DNA of 43,144 nucleotides from Bacteroidales bacterium (GCA_017443845.1 JAFSXX010000013.1:1-43144); one strand, 5' to 3'. Positions 25,251 to 33,423 are shown, counted from the stretch's first letter. Made by a program: numbers and translations. The notes: a model not told the origin generated them from the letters alone.

Positions 25251-25744
25251 TATTGCTTCATTTTCTTGTAGTAGCTGGTAACGTTGACGCCTCCGCAGGA
25301 ATAAGCCAGACCGATATCAAACAGGCACATCTTTTTTTCTGTAAGGAATCTGATTATATACCTGTCTTTCATCTCATAACCTGGTTTGTCTTGAGGAAAG
25401 GTCCTCACAAGCGACAGGGTATTCCCTTCTTCCAGTGTCCAAACCCATTCCGCCCTTGCAGAACCCGATACATTTGCGGCTGTTCCGTCTGCATTTATCT
25501 GAAAATAAACACCTTCAAAAAGTCTCTTATATTGCTTGGAACTATACTCATACGTAGTATCAACACTACGCGGATGGCCCTCGCTATCAATAAGCATTCC
25601 TTTAACGTGCTCTTTATACTTCACCCACTTTCCCGGCAGACAGTCTAAATCCACGCTAGTGGGTTCTTCCTCTATTTCTATCTCCCCGCAAGAGAATAAA
25701 CAGAATGGAAGTATCAGCAATAATAAAACAACAATCTTTTTCAT
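25250..25744 (-). CDS. Small lipoprotein, lipocalin-like, function unknown
   Basis: 164 residues. The lipobox LFSC gives lipidated Cys19, followed by an acidic linker (GEIEIEEEPTS). The rest looks like a small beta-barrel: LPGKWVKYKEHVKG near the N-terminus, then alternating strands (GVYFQINADGTAANVSG; WVWTLEEGNTLSLVRTF; RYIIRFLTEKKMCLFDIG). This recalls lipocalin-like lipoproteins of Bacteroidales, but I cannot name a family. It is the last gene of the sigma/anti-sigma/serpin operon, 48 bp after the serpin stop, and its stop codon touches the end of repeat copy A. Confidence 0.75.
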   Translation of the reverse strand: MKKIVVLLLLILPFCLFSCGEIEIEEEPTSVDLDCLPGKWVKYKEHVKGMLIDSEGHPRSVDTTYEYSSKQYKRLFEGVYFQINADGTAANVSGSARAEWVWTLEEGNTLSLVRTFPQDKPGYEMKDRYIIRFLTEKKMCLFDIGLAYSCGGVNVTSYYKKMKQ

Positions 25745-25792
25745 GGCTACGCAGTACTATTTTACTATCAGGTACTTAATCTCTCCACGGGG

Positions 25793-27031
25793 CTATTTCA
25801 CATGAGATCCTATGAATAGCAGTGTTCCGGTGGAAGCCTCTTCGATGGCATAGACGAAGGGGCGGTCGGCGATGAAGCTATAATAATCCATATTTTTCTC
25901 TGGCCCCATAGTAAAACCCATTGTTATTGTAGTTGCCGCCGCCGCCTCTGTACCATTTTCAGATACCTTTATATAAGTTTTCTGTGCTGAATTTGTAACA
26001 AACAAATCGAGGTCTGTCATATTGCTGAAATCAGCGGCAGGGGTAAATGGAGTTTTTATTCCGCGTTTGTTCAGAGCACTTTTAAGATCCATAGAGCTGC
26101 GTCCTTCAAAACAAGGTATTTCGAAATAAACTTTATGGTTTGTACAAGAAGCACTCCATTTATCCCATTTCTGCCCTGTCAGGGAATAAACAAATTTACT
26201 AATATCCACATCTTTTCGAGGTAAAACGAACATCATATTAAACGATGGTGAATATGGTATCTTCAACACGGAAACTTCGTCATCAAAAAACGAATAATAG
26301 TTCATGGGCTTTATATTGGTAAACGAACTGCATCGTGAAGACTTACCAGAAGAGTTGGTAAATGACATTTCTTTGGTATAATAGACATCTTCATACCAGG
26401 GACTCTTAAAATAAAGAGCGTTTTCAATCATCATCAAAGCGCCTTTCAGACTCTGTTCGTTGACTATCGTTGGGATCAAACCATGCGTTTTCTCCGATGT
26501 CCATTCATTGATTATATCAGAGGTCTCTTTTGCATTGGAAAAATCCACTTTGTGGATCTCCGCATTATAACTGTTACGTACTTCGTCTACATAGTCGGGC
26601 TTCAGATTCCCTCCTGCCCATACTGCATTAGCAAAGGATAAATCTACTTTCTTATCGGAGCTTAACATTCCTTCTGTGAGTTTCTTGAAGTATGAAGCCA
26701 TATCGGCATACTCGAATCCGCTGAACCCCAGTCCATCTATTATTTCTTTTCTGGTCCTGCCTTCCGCTCCGGCAGAAAGCATAGCATAGGCCAGAGATGT
26801 GCTGAATGGAGAAAATAGAAAACTCTCATTTTTACCATTTTCGTTTGCAAGATTCTTGAACATATCGATACCGAAATCCAAATCCTTCGCAGCAATTTTT
26901 TTCTCAGCTCGTGTCAACTCAATGCAGGCATTGGGATTAATCTGCCTGTTTTCGCTCGGCATCCAGTCGTCGTTACATGATGTGACAATAAACATCAAGA
27001 TAAATACTAACGTACAATAATATGATCTCAT
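25793..27031 (-). CDS. Lipoprotein serpin (serine/cysteine protease inhibitor, miropin-like)
   Basis: 412 residues; lipobox IVTSC with lipidated Cys19. The serpin fold is clear: FLFSPFSTSLAYAMLSAGAEG, NAVWAGGNLKPDYVD, INEWTSEKTHGLIPTIV, NALYFKSPW, and the closing RPFVYAIEEASTGTLLFIGS. The reactive-loop hinge GTEAAAATTITMGF has the small residues needed for loop insertion, so it should be inhibitory. Counting 15 residues from the hinge Gly puts P1 near Thr, with Phe or Met adjacent, suggesting chymotrypsin/elastase-like or broad targets. Tannerella miropin is a known Bacteroidota serpin. Anchored to the cell it could protect surface proteins from host or rival proteases. It is AT-richer than the flanking genes and third in the sigma operon. 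Confidence 0.95.
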   Translation of the reverse strand: MRSYYCTLVFILMFIVTSCNDDWMPSENRQINPNACIELTRAEKKIAAKDLDFGIDMFKNLANENGKNESFLFSPFSTSLAYAMLSAGAEGRTRKEIIDGLGFSGFEYADMASYFKKLTEGMLSSDKKVDLSFANAVWAGGNLKPDYVDEVRNSYNAEIHKVDFSNAKETSDIINEWTSEKTHGLIPTIVNEQSLKGALMMIENALYFKSPWYEDVYYTKEMSFTNSSGKSSRCSSFTNIKPMNYYSFFDDEVSVLKIPYSPSFNMMFVLPRKDVDISKFVYSLTGQKWDKWSASCTNHKVYFEIPCFEGRSSMDLKSALNKRGIKTPFTPAADFSNMTDLDLFVTNSAQKTYIKVSENGTEAAAATTITMGFTMGPEKNMDYYSFIADRPFVYAIEEASTGTLLFIGSHVK

Positions 27032-27069
27032 GTTTCTATTTGTTAATGATTTCTTGTTTGAGGAGTAAT

Positions 27070-28224
27070 TTATAGCTCAATCCTGAGACCGCCCTGTAGT
27101 GAGAACATCAAAGGATGTGCACCATAGTAGGTGATATTGCCGATGCCGTTATCGAAGTGATATGAGCCGCCAACCTCGGCGAACAAAAAGAGTGGGCCTA
27201 CGATTTCGACCTGCGCGCCGAAAGAGGCCTCCGCCGACCAGAACAAAGGCTCAATCTCAAGTTTGTCTACGTTATTATTCGTAAGATTAAAAAGAGTGCC
27301 AGATATGCATTTTTCAACTTCTCCTCCAATTTTTGCATAGAAAGAAGAGTGCTTGAATGTCAAAAAATCATATCTAAGGCCGATCGGAACGCCGATGAAA
27401 TGAAGCTGCTGGCGAAGAGATTCTGGCCGATAAAAGACGGCGGAAGAGTTATGATAAGAATATGAAACACCTGCCTCTGCAGATAATCTGTCTGAAATAT
27501 CGTAGGAAAACATAAGTCGCAGACTGATAGGCATCCGGTGGTTATAGCTGATATTATTGACTTTATCATTACCGACATACGCAATATTACCAATTATAGC
27601 CGGCTCCTCTGGTTTGTATGGATGAATAATTGCGACGGCGGATTGGAAAGGAACATTTCTATTCAAGACATTTCCGGTTCCAAGAGTCGATCCTGAAACT
27701 GAAAAATGTAGCTTTCTCTGTCTGGTCAAGCTCCTTTCTGGTTCAATAATCTGCGCAAATGATTCTTTCTCATGGGGTTTGCCGCTCACGACATCCGATT
27801 TGGCCTCTTCCGGCTGAGTGGTTCTCTTTTCTGGCGCGACAGCATTACCCTCATTTGTCGAAGAAGGTTGTACGGATGCCAAATTCGACTGATTTATAGC
27901 CCGTTGCTTAACAGGAACAGGCCGAACGTTCACAGTCTCGACAACAATTTCCGCATCATCCGAAACAGATTCAGGATCGTATGTTGCCACAATCGTATCT
28001 ACATACGGCTCCGGAATCAAACTCTCTTTCGGCGAAACCGTCAAGACTATTGCAAGAACTGCGGCAGAAGCCGCTACCGCAGCGATAATGACGCCGAATC
28101 GCCTGCGCCAACCGCACCTTTTGCCGACATTATCCCATACGGTATCGAACATTTCCTCCGGGACCTCACACCGGATGTCCTTTACTTTTTCTTTAACAGA
28201 CTCCAAGAATTTGTCTGACATCAT
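27070..28224 (-). CDS. Anti-sigma factor fused to outer-membrane barrel (Dma-like)
   Basis: 384 residues in three parts. Residues 1-42 are a short charged cytoplasmic region ending RRR. Residues 43-63 are a single membrane helix (FGVIIAAVAASAAVLAIV). Residues ~64-170 are a low-complexity, Pro/Glu/Thr-rich linker. From ~171 to the end run amphipathic strands like an OmpW/PorT-type barrel (KLHFSVSGS; SLRLMFSYDISDRL; FHSFYAK-like strands; LMFSLQGGLRIEL). Thus one chain seems to reach from cytoplasm to outer membrane. The design matches the dual membrane-spanning anti-sigma factors reported in Bacteroides thetaiotaomicron. The start overlaps the sigma stop (ATGA), so it is translationally coupled to its presumed partner. 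Confidence 0.82.
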   Translation of the reverse strand: MMSDKFLESVKEKVKDIRCEVPEEMFDTVWDNVGKRCGWRRRFGVIIAAVAASAAVLAIVLTVSPKESLIPEPYVDTIVATYDPESVSDDAEIVVETVNVRPVPVKQRAINQSNLASVQPSSTNEGNAVAPEKRTTQPEEAKSDVVSGKPHEKESFAQIIEPERSLTRQRKLHFSVSGSTLGTGNVLNRNVPFQSAVAIIHPYKPEEPAIIGNIAYVGNDKVNNISYNHRMPISLRLMFSYDISDRLSAEAGVSYSYHNSSAVFYRPESLRQQLHFIGVPIGLRYDFLTFKHSSFYAKIGGEVEKCISGTLFNLTNNNVDKLEIEPLFWSAEASFGAQVEIVGPLFLFAEVGGSYHFDNGIGNITYYGAHPLMFSLQGGLRIEL

Positions 28225-28781
28225 CTTCCTTTTCTTAAATAGCTTCTAATCCTCTTTTTCAATAGCATACGCGCCCTATAAAGCCTGGCTGCCGAAGCCT
28301 CTTTCGATATGTTCAGCGTTTGTGCTATCTCTCCATGATCGATTTCCTCGAACAGATACATATTCAGAACGGTCCTACATCCTTCCGGCAAATCCATAAT
28401 GAACCCCATCATCACCTCTTCGGGAATATGTCCGGTCTCCACATCGTCAGTATCATCCGTCGTCGAAACTTCGACAAGGTTCTCATATAGCGGCTCACTC
28501 AAAAATTCCGTTCGACGCTTTTTCTTCATATACGCCAGAGAGCGGTTCATCATCACCCTTGACATCCAGGCTCTTAAAGAGCCCTCACCACGATACTCGA
28601 ACTTGCCGAATCCTTCAATGATCTTTTCAAATCCCTCCTGAAGAACCTCCCTGGAATCCTCATCCTGAGCTGTAAACCGCCGGCAAACTCCCATCAAAAT
28701 CGGCGCATACTCCCTAAACAGAGTCGCAAACGCCACTCTGTCGCCCTTTCTGCACAGCGAAACCAGTTCCTCTTCTTTCAT
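28221..28781 (-). CDS. ECF sigma factor, partner of the membrane-spanning anti-sigma factor
   Basis: 186 residues. Region 2: FATLFREYAPILMGVCRRF, REVLQEGFEKIIEGFGKFEY and GSLRAWMSRVMMNRSLAYMK; region 4: LPEGCRTVLNMYLFEEIDHGEIAQ and SKEASAARLYRARMLLKKR. It differs clearly from the SusCD sigma factor at 21890-22459. It is first in an operon with the membrane-spanning anti-sigma factor (4-bp overlap), serpin and lipoprotein, so the serpin is a likely regulon member. Upstream (28782-28893) a TTTTTG and an imperfect TATATTGA could form its own promoter. Confidence 0.95.
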   Translation of the reverse strand: MKEEELVSLCRKGDRVAFATLFREYAPILMGVCRRFTAQDEDSREVLQEGFEKIIEGFGKFEYRGEGSLRAWMSRVMMNRSLAYMKKKRRTEFLSEPLYENLVEVSTTDDTDDVETGHIPEEVMMGFIMDLPEGCRTVLNMYLFEEIDHGEIAQTLNISKEASAARLYRARMLLKKRIRSYLRKGR

Positions 28782-28873
28782 CCTCTGTTCAATATATAAT
28801 TGCCGACTTTTACAAAAATGACGAAAAACATCCGGAATTCTGCGTTTTTTTCGCTTTATTGGCGATTCTAATA

Positions 28874-28939
28874 ATGGAAGAGGCCAGAGAAGCCGACGCC
28901 GACCTGGCCGAGTTCTACTTTACTGAATTCGGCTTCTAG
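28874..28939 (+). pseudogene. Orphan 3' end of a C45-type Ntn-hydrolase gene
   Basis: From 28894 the sequence encodes ADADLAEFYFTEFGF followed by TAG, identical to the C-terminus of the second C45 gene (25087-25132). A 22-codon frame beginning ATGGAAGAG at 28874 reads into it, but no promoter, signal peptide or catalytic region is present. It is a remnant of a third copy, or a 3' end duplicated when the neighbouring operon was inserted. Confidence 0.85.
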
Positions 28940-29056
28940 GCGCGTGGAGCATAGCACTCTGATTTACAGCTAAATATTGAAAACAACCCCCCGAAAATTC
29001 GAGGGGTTGTTTTTATCTATCGTCTGATACTCAGCCCTTTAGCCTCCACGGCCATT
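28894..29056. repeat. 164-bp direct repeat, copy B, with bidirectional terminator
   Basis: Second copy of the 25087-25250 sequence. It contains a 9-bp hairpin, AACAACCCC at 28982-28990 and GGGGTTGTT at 29003-29011, followed by T residues. Its tail is bounded by GCGCGTGGAGC (28940-28950) and GCCTCCACGGC (29042-29052). The hairpin would also end the ABC transporter transcript arriving from the right. The rest of the 28782-29113 gap holds only the sigma promoter region and the C45 remnant. Confidence 0.92.
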
Positions 29057-29113
29057 CGCAATGCGGAGCGGTTGCCAAGTGAGGGCTATTGCGGAGGGTC
29101 GAAAAAAGGAGCG

Positions 29114-30733
29114 TTAAATCTTGAGAACTTCGTCGGCGAAGGTGGTGACAGCTTCGCGGTGGCTGATGAAGAGAATGGTTTTGCGGCCCTTGAACCCAGA
29201 GGCGAGATTCTCGAGGATACGGGCCTCGGTGACGGCATCCACGGCCGAAGTGGCCTCGTCGAGGATCAGCACGCCGCCCTTCTGAAGCAGGCCGCGGGCG
29301 ATGGCTATGCGCTGGGCCTGCCCCTCGCTGAGGCCGGCTCCCTTCTCGCTGCAGACGGTATCCAGCCCGGCGGGAAGGTCGAAGACGAACTCGGCCGCCG
29401 CACAGCGCAGCGCCTCACGCATCTGATCCTCGGAGGCGGAAGCGTCTGCAAGGAGCAGATTCTCCCGGATGGTGCCGCTCATCAGGCTGTTACCCTGCGG
29501 CACATACATAAAATTGCAGCGGGTTCCGGCACAGACCGGCACTCCGTCCAGAAGGATCTCGCCGGACTGCGGCTTCAGAAGCGCCAGCACAAGCTTGGTG
29601 AGAGTACTCTTTCCGGCACCGGTAAGACCGGCGATGGCAGTCATCGCGCCGCCCTTGAAGGTATATGAGAAATCCTTGAAGACCGGCGGCTCCGAAGGCT
29701 CGTAAGCGAAGGTAACATCGCGGATTTCGATTGTGGGCGCCCCGGGAACCACGACAGGCTCCACCTGCTCCTCAAGCGGCAGTTCATCGAGCTCCATAAT
29801 GCGCTCCACCGAGGTCAGGGCGTGGATGAATGCCGGAATATGGCGCGCAATCTCCGCGATGGGTCGCTGTATCTGGCCCACCAACTGCAGGAAGGCCGTC
29901 ATCATACCGTAGGTCACCACCCCGTCGCGGATGCCGAAGACTCCCCAGAGGAAAGCCGAACCGTAACCTGCCATGAATCCGAGGCTCATGAACGAACGGG
30001 CCACGGCGTTATAATTCAAGCGCTTGACCGTATTGTCGAGCACATCCTCCTGCAGCCATCCCAGGCGCGTCATCACCCTCTCGGCGCCGGTCAGGGTCAG
30101 GACCAGGATTCGGTTCTGCAGATTCTCCTGCATATACCCCTGGATCTCGCTGTCGCGCGCGCGGATGAGGGCCGTCAGACGGCGGAATGTCTTGAAAAAC
30201 ATACGGCTGCCCAGCACCGCCACCAGCATCAGGACCAGCAGCAGCCAGGTCAGGTTGGGCGCCATCGTGGTGAGGAAAACCGATGCCGCCAGAAGCTGGC
30301 AGAGAGTCACCACCACGTCGGGGATCCGGCTGCAGAGCAGGTCCGTGACCACCCTGATATCCTCCTCCAGACGGTTCACGGTATCGCCGCTGTGGAAGGT
30401 CTCGCGCCCGTTCCAGCGGCTCCGGATAACGTGTCCGAAAGTCTCGTAGCGCATCTTGTTCTGCGCCTTGACGGTGATAAGTGACTCCCAGTAGGAAGCC
30501 GACACATTGGAAACCAGCTGGAGCAGCATTATGCCGACAAAGACCCAGACATAGGTATGGATATCGGCATCCAGATTGCCGGTGGCTATATCCACCAGCA
30601 CCTTGCAGATCCATACGAAGGCCAGCGAAGCGGAGATGCGCACGAGTCCTATCAGGATGCGTACGAGCACCTGCCATCTCACGCCGCGGAACATAGCCCG
30701 CAGGCCGCGCATACAACTCCGGAAGTCCTTCAT
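29114..30733 (-). CDS. ABC exporter, fused membrane and ATPase domains
   Basis: 539 residues. The N-terminal ~310 residues form the type I exporter membrane domain with about six helices. The ATPase domain has Walker A GLTGAGKST (369-377), the Q-loop Gln413 (MYVPQGNSLMSGTIRENL), the signature LSEGQ (468-472; the usual second Gly is Glu), Walker B VLILDE (488-493) and the switch His525. There is no peptidase C39 extension. It exports a substrate, probably as a homodimer. It is the last gene of a tight set with a PqqD-like protein, an S26-like peptidase and an HPr-kinase-like protein, which suggests a modified-peptide substrate. Its start is 18 bp after the PqqD-like stop. Confidence 0.93.
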   Translation of the reverse strand: MKDFRSCMRGLRAMFRGVRWQVLVRILIGLVRISASLAFVWICKVLVDIATGNLDADIHTYVWVFVGIMLLQLVSNVSASYWESLITVKAQNKMRYETFGHVIRSRWNGRETFHSGDTVNRLEEDIRVVTDLLCSRIPDVVVTLCQLLAASVFLTTMAPNLTWLLLVLMLVAVLGSRMFFKTFRRLTALIRARDSEIQGYMQENLQNRILVLTLTGAERVMTRLGWLQEDVLDNTVKRLNYNAVARSFMSLGFMAGYGSAFLWGVFGIRDGVVTYGMMTAFLQLVGQIQRPIAEIARHIPAFIHALTSVERIMELDELPLEEQVEPVVVPGAPTIEIRDVTFAYEPSEPPVFKDFSYTFKGGAMTAIAGLTGAGKSTLTKLVLALLKPQSGEILLDGVPVCAGTRCNFMYVPQGNSLMSGTIRENLLLADASASEDQMREALRCAAAEFVFDLPAGLDTVCSEKGAGLSEGQAQRIAIARGLLQKGGVLILDEATSAVDAVTEARILENLASGFKGRKTILFISHREAVTTFADEVLKI

Positions 30734-30751
30734 ATCCTCAGGCGGAAACTG

Positions 30752-31021
30752 TTATTCCTCGACCAACTCGGCCTCGATCCACTTCTTGACGAGGTTGTCC
30801 ACATCGGCTGCGGCAACCTCTTCGGTGACCTCATACTTGTCGAGCAGCAGTTTGACAAGGTCCGCCGAAGTAAACTCTTTGCCCTGGACAGACTCCCACA
30901 GATATGCGGCAGTATCGTTGAGGGCAACCATCTTGTTGAAATTGACCTGCGCGAGACCCTCGCCGACAATGATATGCTCATTGCCGAGGTTGCGCATCCT
31001 GAAACCTTCTTTTATCTTCAT
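30752..31021 (-). CDS. PqqD-like RiPP recognition element
   Basis: 89 residues from MKIKEGFRMR. It has the stand-alone PqqD fold pattern: beta strands (NEHIIVGEGLAQVNFNKMVA) and then LNDTAAYLWESVQGKEF, with C-terminal helices (DLVKLLLDKYEVTEEVAAADVDNLV) and the WIEAELVEE end. PqqD-type domains bind leader peptides of ribosomally made, modified peptides (RiPPs) and present them to enzymes. The ATG overlaps the stop of the S26-like peptidase gene (ATGA). No radical SAM, lasso cyclase or other known modifying enzyme lies nearby, and I see no precursor gene, so the client is unknown. Confidence 0.87.
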   Translation of the reverse strand: MKIKEGFRMRNLGNEHIIVGEGLAQVNFNKMVALNDTAAYLWESVQGKEFTSADLVKLLLDKYEVTEEVAAADVDNLVKKWIEAELVEE

Positions 31022-31458
31022 TTCGTTAACTTTAATAATCTTCTGTAAATAGCGAGTATATATCTGCGGAAAGGCTTTATGGTCCTCCAGAATCGCCCTT
31101 TTCCGGGAGCGTACTCGCGGCCCGAGGCCTTGATCACCCTCACCACAGTACCTGAAATATCGCCCTTGAGGCACTCTTCCGTGCCTCGGACGTTGCCGTC
31201 GCCCATCAATGTCACCCTGTCGCCGTCGAGGGCGATTATCCGGTGAAGTACATAACGCCCTCCGCCCAGATGCGCCAACACTATGTCGCCCACCTCCACA
31301 TCGGCCTTCTTGCGCAGCGCCACACTGTCCCTCTCGCTCCGCAAAAACGGCAGCATACTCGACCCCTTGGTCATAATCACCACCTCCTGCCCTCCGGCAA
31401 GAAGGGAGGTGACCTCTCCAAGAAGGATCTCGTTGGGTATGGTGCGCTTCTCGCTCAT
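31018..31458 (-). CDS. S24/S26-type signal-peptidase-like serine peptidase
   Basis: 146 residues. The S26-type box is KGSSMLPFLR with Ser34 as nucleophile. GDIVLAHLGGGRYVLHRI carries His72-Arg73, as in the SipW/eukaryotic type Ser-His signal peptidases. There is no clear membrane anchor; the C-terminus is strongly basic (FWRTIKPFRRYILAIYRRL). Proteins like this accompany HprK-like and PqqD-like genes and may cleave a leader peptide. It overlaps its neighbours by four bases on both sides (ATGA), so all three are translated together. Confidence 0.85.
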   Translation of the reverse strand: MSEKRTIPNEILLGEVTSLLAGGQEVVIMTKGSSMLPFLRSERDSVALRKKADVEVGDIVLAHLGGGRYVLHRIIALDGDRVTLMGDGNVRGTEECLKGDISGTVVRVIKASGREYAPGKGRFWRTIKPFRRYILAIYRRLLKLTK

Positions 31459-32357
31459 CGGGATATGGTTTCGCTGCTGAGACGGGCCGCTGCCTCGTCA
31501 GGCAGGCAGTCGAGTGTGTAACAAGGCACGCTGAGCACCACTTTCTCTATGGTGGAATGCATTCCGTCGGCCATCTCCTTTACGGCGCGGAAACCCGAGC
31601 AGGAGGGATAGACGGCCGCATACGCCTCGACTATGGAGTTGCGTGCGATGCGGTTTTCGGGATACTGGTTGAGCCGCACGATGGCGCCCACCGGGGCGCT
31701 GTCATTCTTGTAGCAGGGGGTCTTGCCGCTCCAGGGCGAGCCGTAAACCCGCGCTACGCCGTCCTCGCCTATGCGAAGGATCGGATTGTCGTCGTTGAGC
31801 AGCTCGCTGCCCTCGAGATATTTGAGCCAGAGGCTGCTGTGGGTGCTCTTTCCGGTGCCGCTCTTGCCCAGGAACATATAGCCGTATCCTCCGCGCTTGA
31901 TGACCGAGGAGTGCATCTCCAGGGTGCCCTTGGAAGCTGTCGTAAAGGCGTAGAGAATCATCATGGCATTGTTGATGGCGAACTCGCCCACCTTGGAGTG
32001 GGCCACCGCCAGGCGGGCGCTGCTGAAGTCGGGAGACGCCACCAGGCGCGCGCAGATATCCATTCCCTGCACGGGAGCCATCTCTATGATCCACTGGCGT
32101 CCCTCGGGATCGGCCTCGCAGGGTGTGCGGTGGAATATCTCGATGCGGGGTTGGTCTGCATCCTCCGCCTTTTCGACATAGACGGGAACCTTCTGCATCC
32201 TCTCCATCGAATAGACGAACTCGAGGGAGAACACGAGTTCCCCGGCGGGTTTTTCCACCTCAAAGGGAGCGTAATTCGAAAGTCCTCCCCAGAGGGGGCA
32301 GTCGTCCGGCATCGTAAAACTGAAACTGTGGCCTGCTACGGTATAGTACTTTGTCAT
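31455..32357 (-). CDS. HPr-kinase-like P-loop protein of a RiPP-type cassette
   Basis: 300 residues. The C-terminal half has the HprK/PEPCK-like core: P-loop LGKSGTGKST (163-172), a metal-binding LNDDNP (187-192) and GSPWSGKTPCY. The N-terminal ~140 residues (MTKYYTVAGHSFSFTMPDDC) are not the sensor domain of true HPr kinases. Such proteins are common beside PqqD-like and ABC exporter genes and are thought to modify the peptide or its carrier by phosphorylation; this is inference. It begins 10 bp after the PiT stop and overlaps the S26-like gene by four bases. Confidence 0.85.
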   Translation of the reverse strand: MTKYYTVAGHSFSFTMPDDCPLWGGLSNYAPFEVEKPAGELVFSLEFVYSMERMQKVPVYVEKAEDADQPRIEIFHRTPCEADPEGRQWIIEMAPVQGMDICARLVASPDFSSARLAVAHSKVGEFAINNAMMILYAFTTASKGTLEMHSSVIKRGGYGYMFLGKSGTGKSTHSSLWLKYLEGSELLNDDNPILRIGEDGVARVYGSPWSGKTPCYKNDSAPVGAIVRLNQYPENRIARNSIVEAYAAVYPSCSGFRAVKEMADGMHSTIEKVVLSVPCYTLDCLPDEAAARLSSETISR

Positions 32358-32366
32358 CTTGCTTTA

Positions 32367-33419
32367 TCAGGGAATAAGCGGAGCTCCGCAGAGCACCATT
32401 AGTTTGTAAATAAGTCCGGAGATTATTATCGTAGCCGGGATCGTCAGCACCCAGGCCGAGACTATATTCTTGGCTGTAAGCCACTTGACGCTCTTTACGC
32501 CGCGTGTGAGGCCGGTGCCGATGATGGCGCCCGTGACGGTGTGGGTTGTCGAGACGGGGATACCCAATATCGCGGTGATTATAAGGGTGGCGGAGCCTGA
32601 TATCTCGGAGCAGAAACCTGTCAGCGGAGTGACTTTGGTAAGGCCGCTGCCGAGGGTCTTGATCACCTTCCAGCCTCCGATGATGGTACCAAGGGAGATA
32701 AGCGCGTACGAGAGAATCATCAGCCAATAAGGTACGAACTGACCCGGAGCCACGTTATATAGCACCTGCAGGATGGCGTTGTCGGGATTCTGCGCCAGAG
32801 CGGCCGAAAGTAGCACCGCCACGATTCCCATAGTCTTCTGGCCGTCGTTGAGGCCGAAACTGAAGGAGAAGAGGGCCGATGAGAAGAGCTGCAGGCGGCG
32901 GAAAACACGGTCGGTCACTTTCGGGCGGGAGTTCCGCAGGAAGAAGAGCGAAATGCAGTGCAGGATGAACCCCAGCACCATTCCGATAAGCGGCGAGAGC
33001 ACTATGAAGAGCAGGATCTGTCCGATTCCGCTGCCCACCAGGTACTGCGAACCGTAAACGAACCACACCGGACCGATAAGGCCGCCGATAAGGGCGTGGG
33101 AAGCGGATATGGGAAGGCCGTAACGGGTACAGATCCAAGTCCATAGCACTGCGCCCAGCAGGGCCGAGAGAATCACGAAGTGGTCGATCTTGCACTCCTC
33201 CACTATGCCGCGCCCCATCGTTTCCGCTACATACGGCGGAATCACAAAAAAGACCAGGCAGGAGAGGAAAATCCAAATTCCCGCCCACCAGACAGCCTTT
33301 TTCGGAGAAAGGGCCTTGGTGGCGACCACCGTGGCGATGGCGTTGGCCGCATCGTTCATCCCGTTCATATAACTGAACGCGAGGGCGATGATTGCGGCTA
33401 TGATGACTATGGCTACCAT
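32367..33419 (-). CDS. pit: PiT-family inorganic phosphate transporter
   Basis: 350 residues with about ten membrane helices. Family motifs are present: NGMNDAANAIATVVATKALSP in the first repeat, and GIPVSTTHTVTGAIIGTG with the preceding TPLTGFCSEISGS in the second. FGLNDGQKTMGI is the central block. It is a low-affinity H+ (or Na+)/phosphate symporter in the inner membrane. It follows the PhoU-like gene by four bases, the usual pairing. The HPr-kinase-like gene starts 10 bp downstream, so the peptide cassette may share its transcript. Confidence 0.96.
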   Translation of the reverse strand: MVAIVIIAAIIALAFSYMNGMNDAANAIATVVATKALSPKKAVWWAGIWIFLSCLVFFVIPPYVAETMGRGIVEECKIDHFVILSALLGAVLWTWICTRYGLPISASHALIGGLIGPVWFVYGSQYLVGSGIGQILLFIVLSPLIGMVLGFILHCISLFFLRNSRPKVTDRVFRRLQLFSSALFSFSFGLNDGQKTMGIVAVLLSAALAQNPDNAILQVLYNVAPGQFVPYWLMILSYALISLGTIIGGWKVIKTLGSGLTKVTPLTGFCSEISGSATLIITAILGIPVSTTHTVTGAIIGTGLTRGVKSVKWLTAKNIVSAWVLTIPATIIISGLIYKLMVLCGAPLIP

Positions 33420-33423
33420 CGTC

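Noticed and set aside
28782-28893. Possible small gene between the sigma factor and the C45 remnant
   Set aside because: No open frame with a start and ribosome-binding site other than the short run into the remnant.
31018-31174. Upstream extension of the PqqD-like frame to 31174
   Set aside because: It overlaps the S26-like gene; the ATG at 31021 overlaps the preceding stop as ATGA and begins a typical PqqD-like domain.
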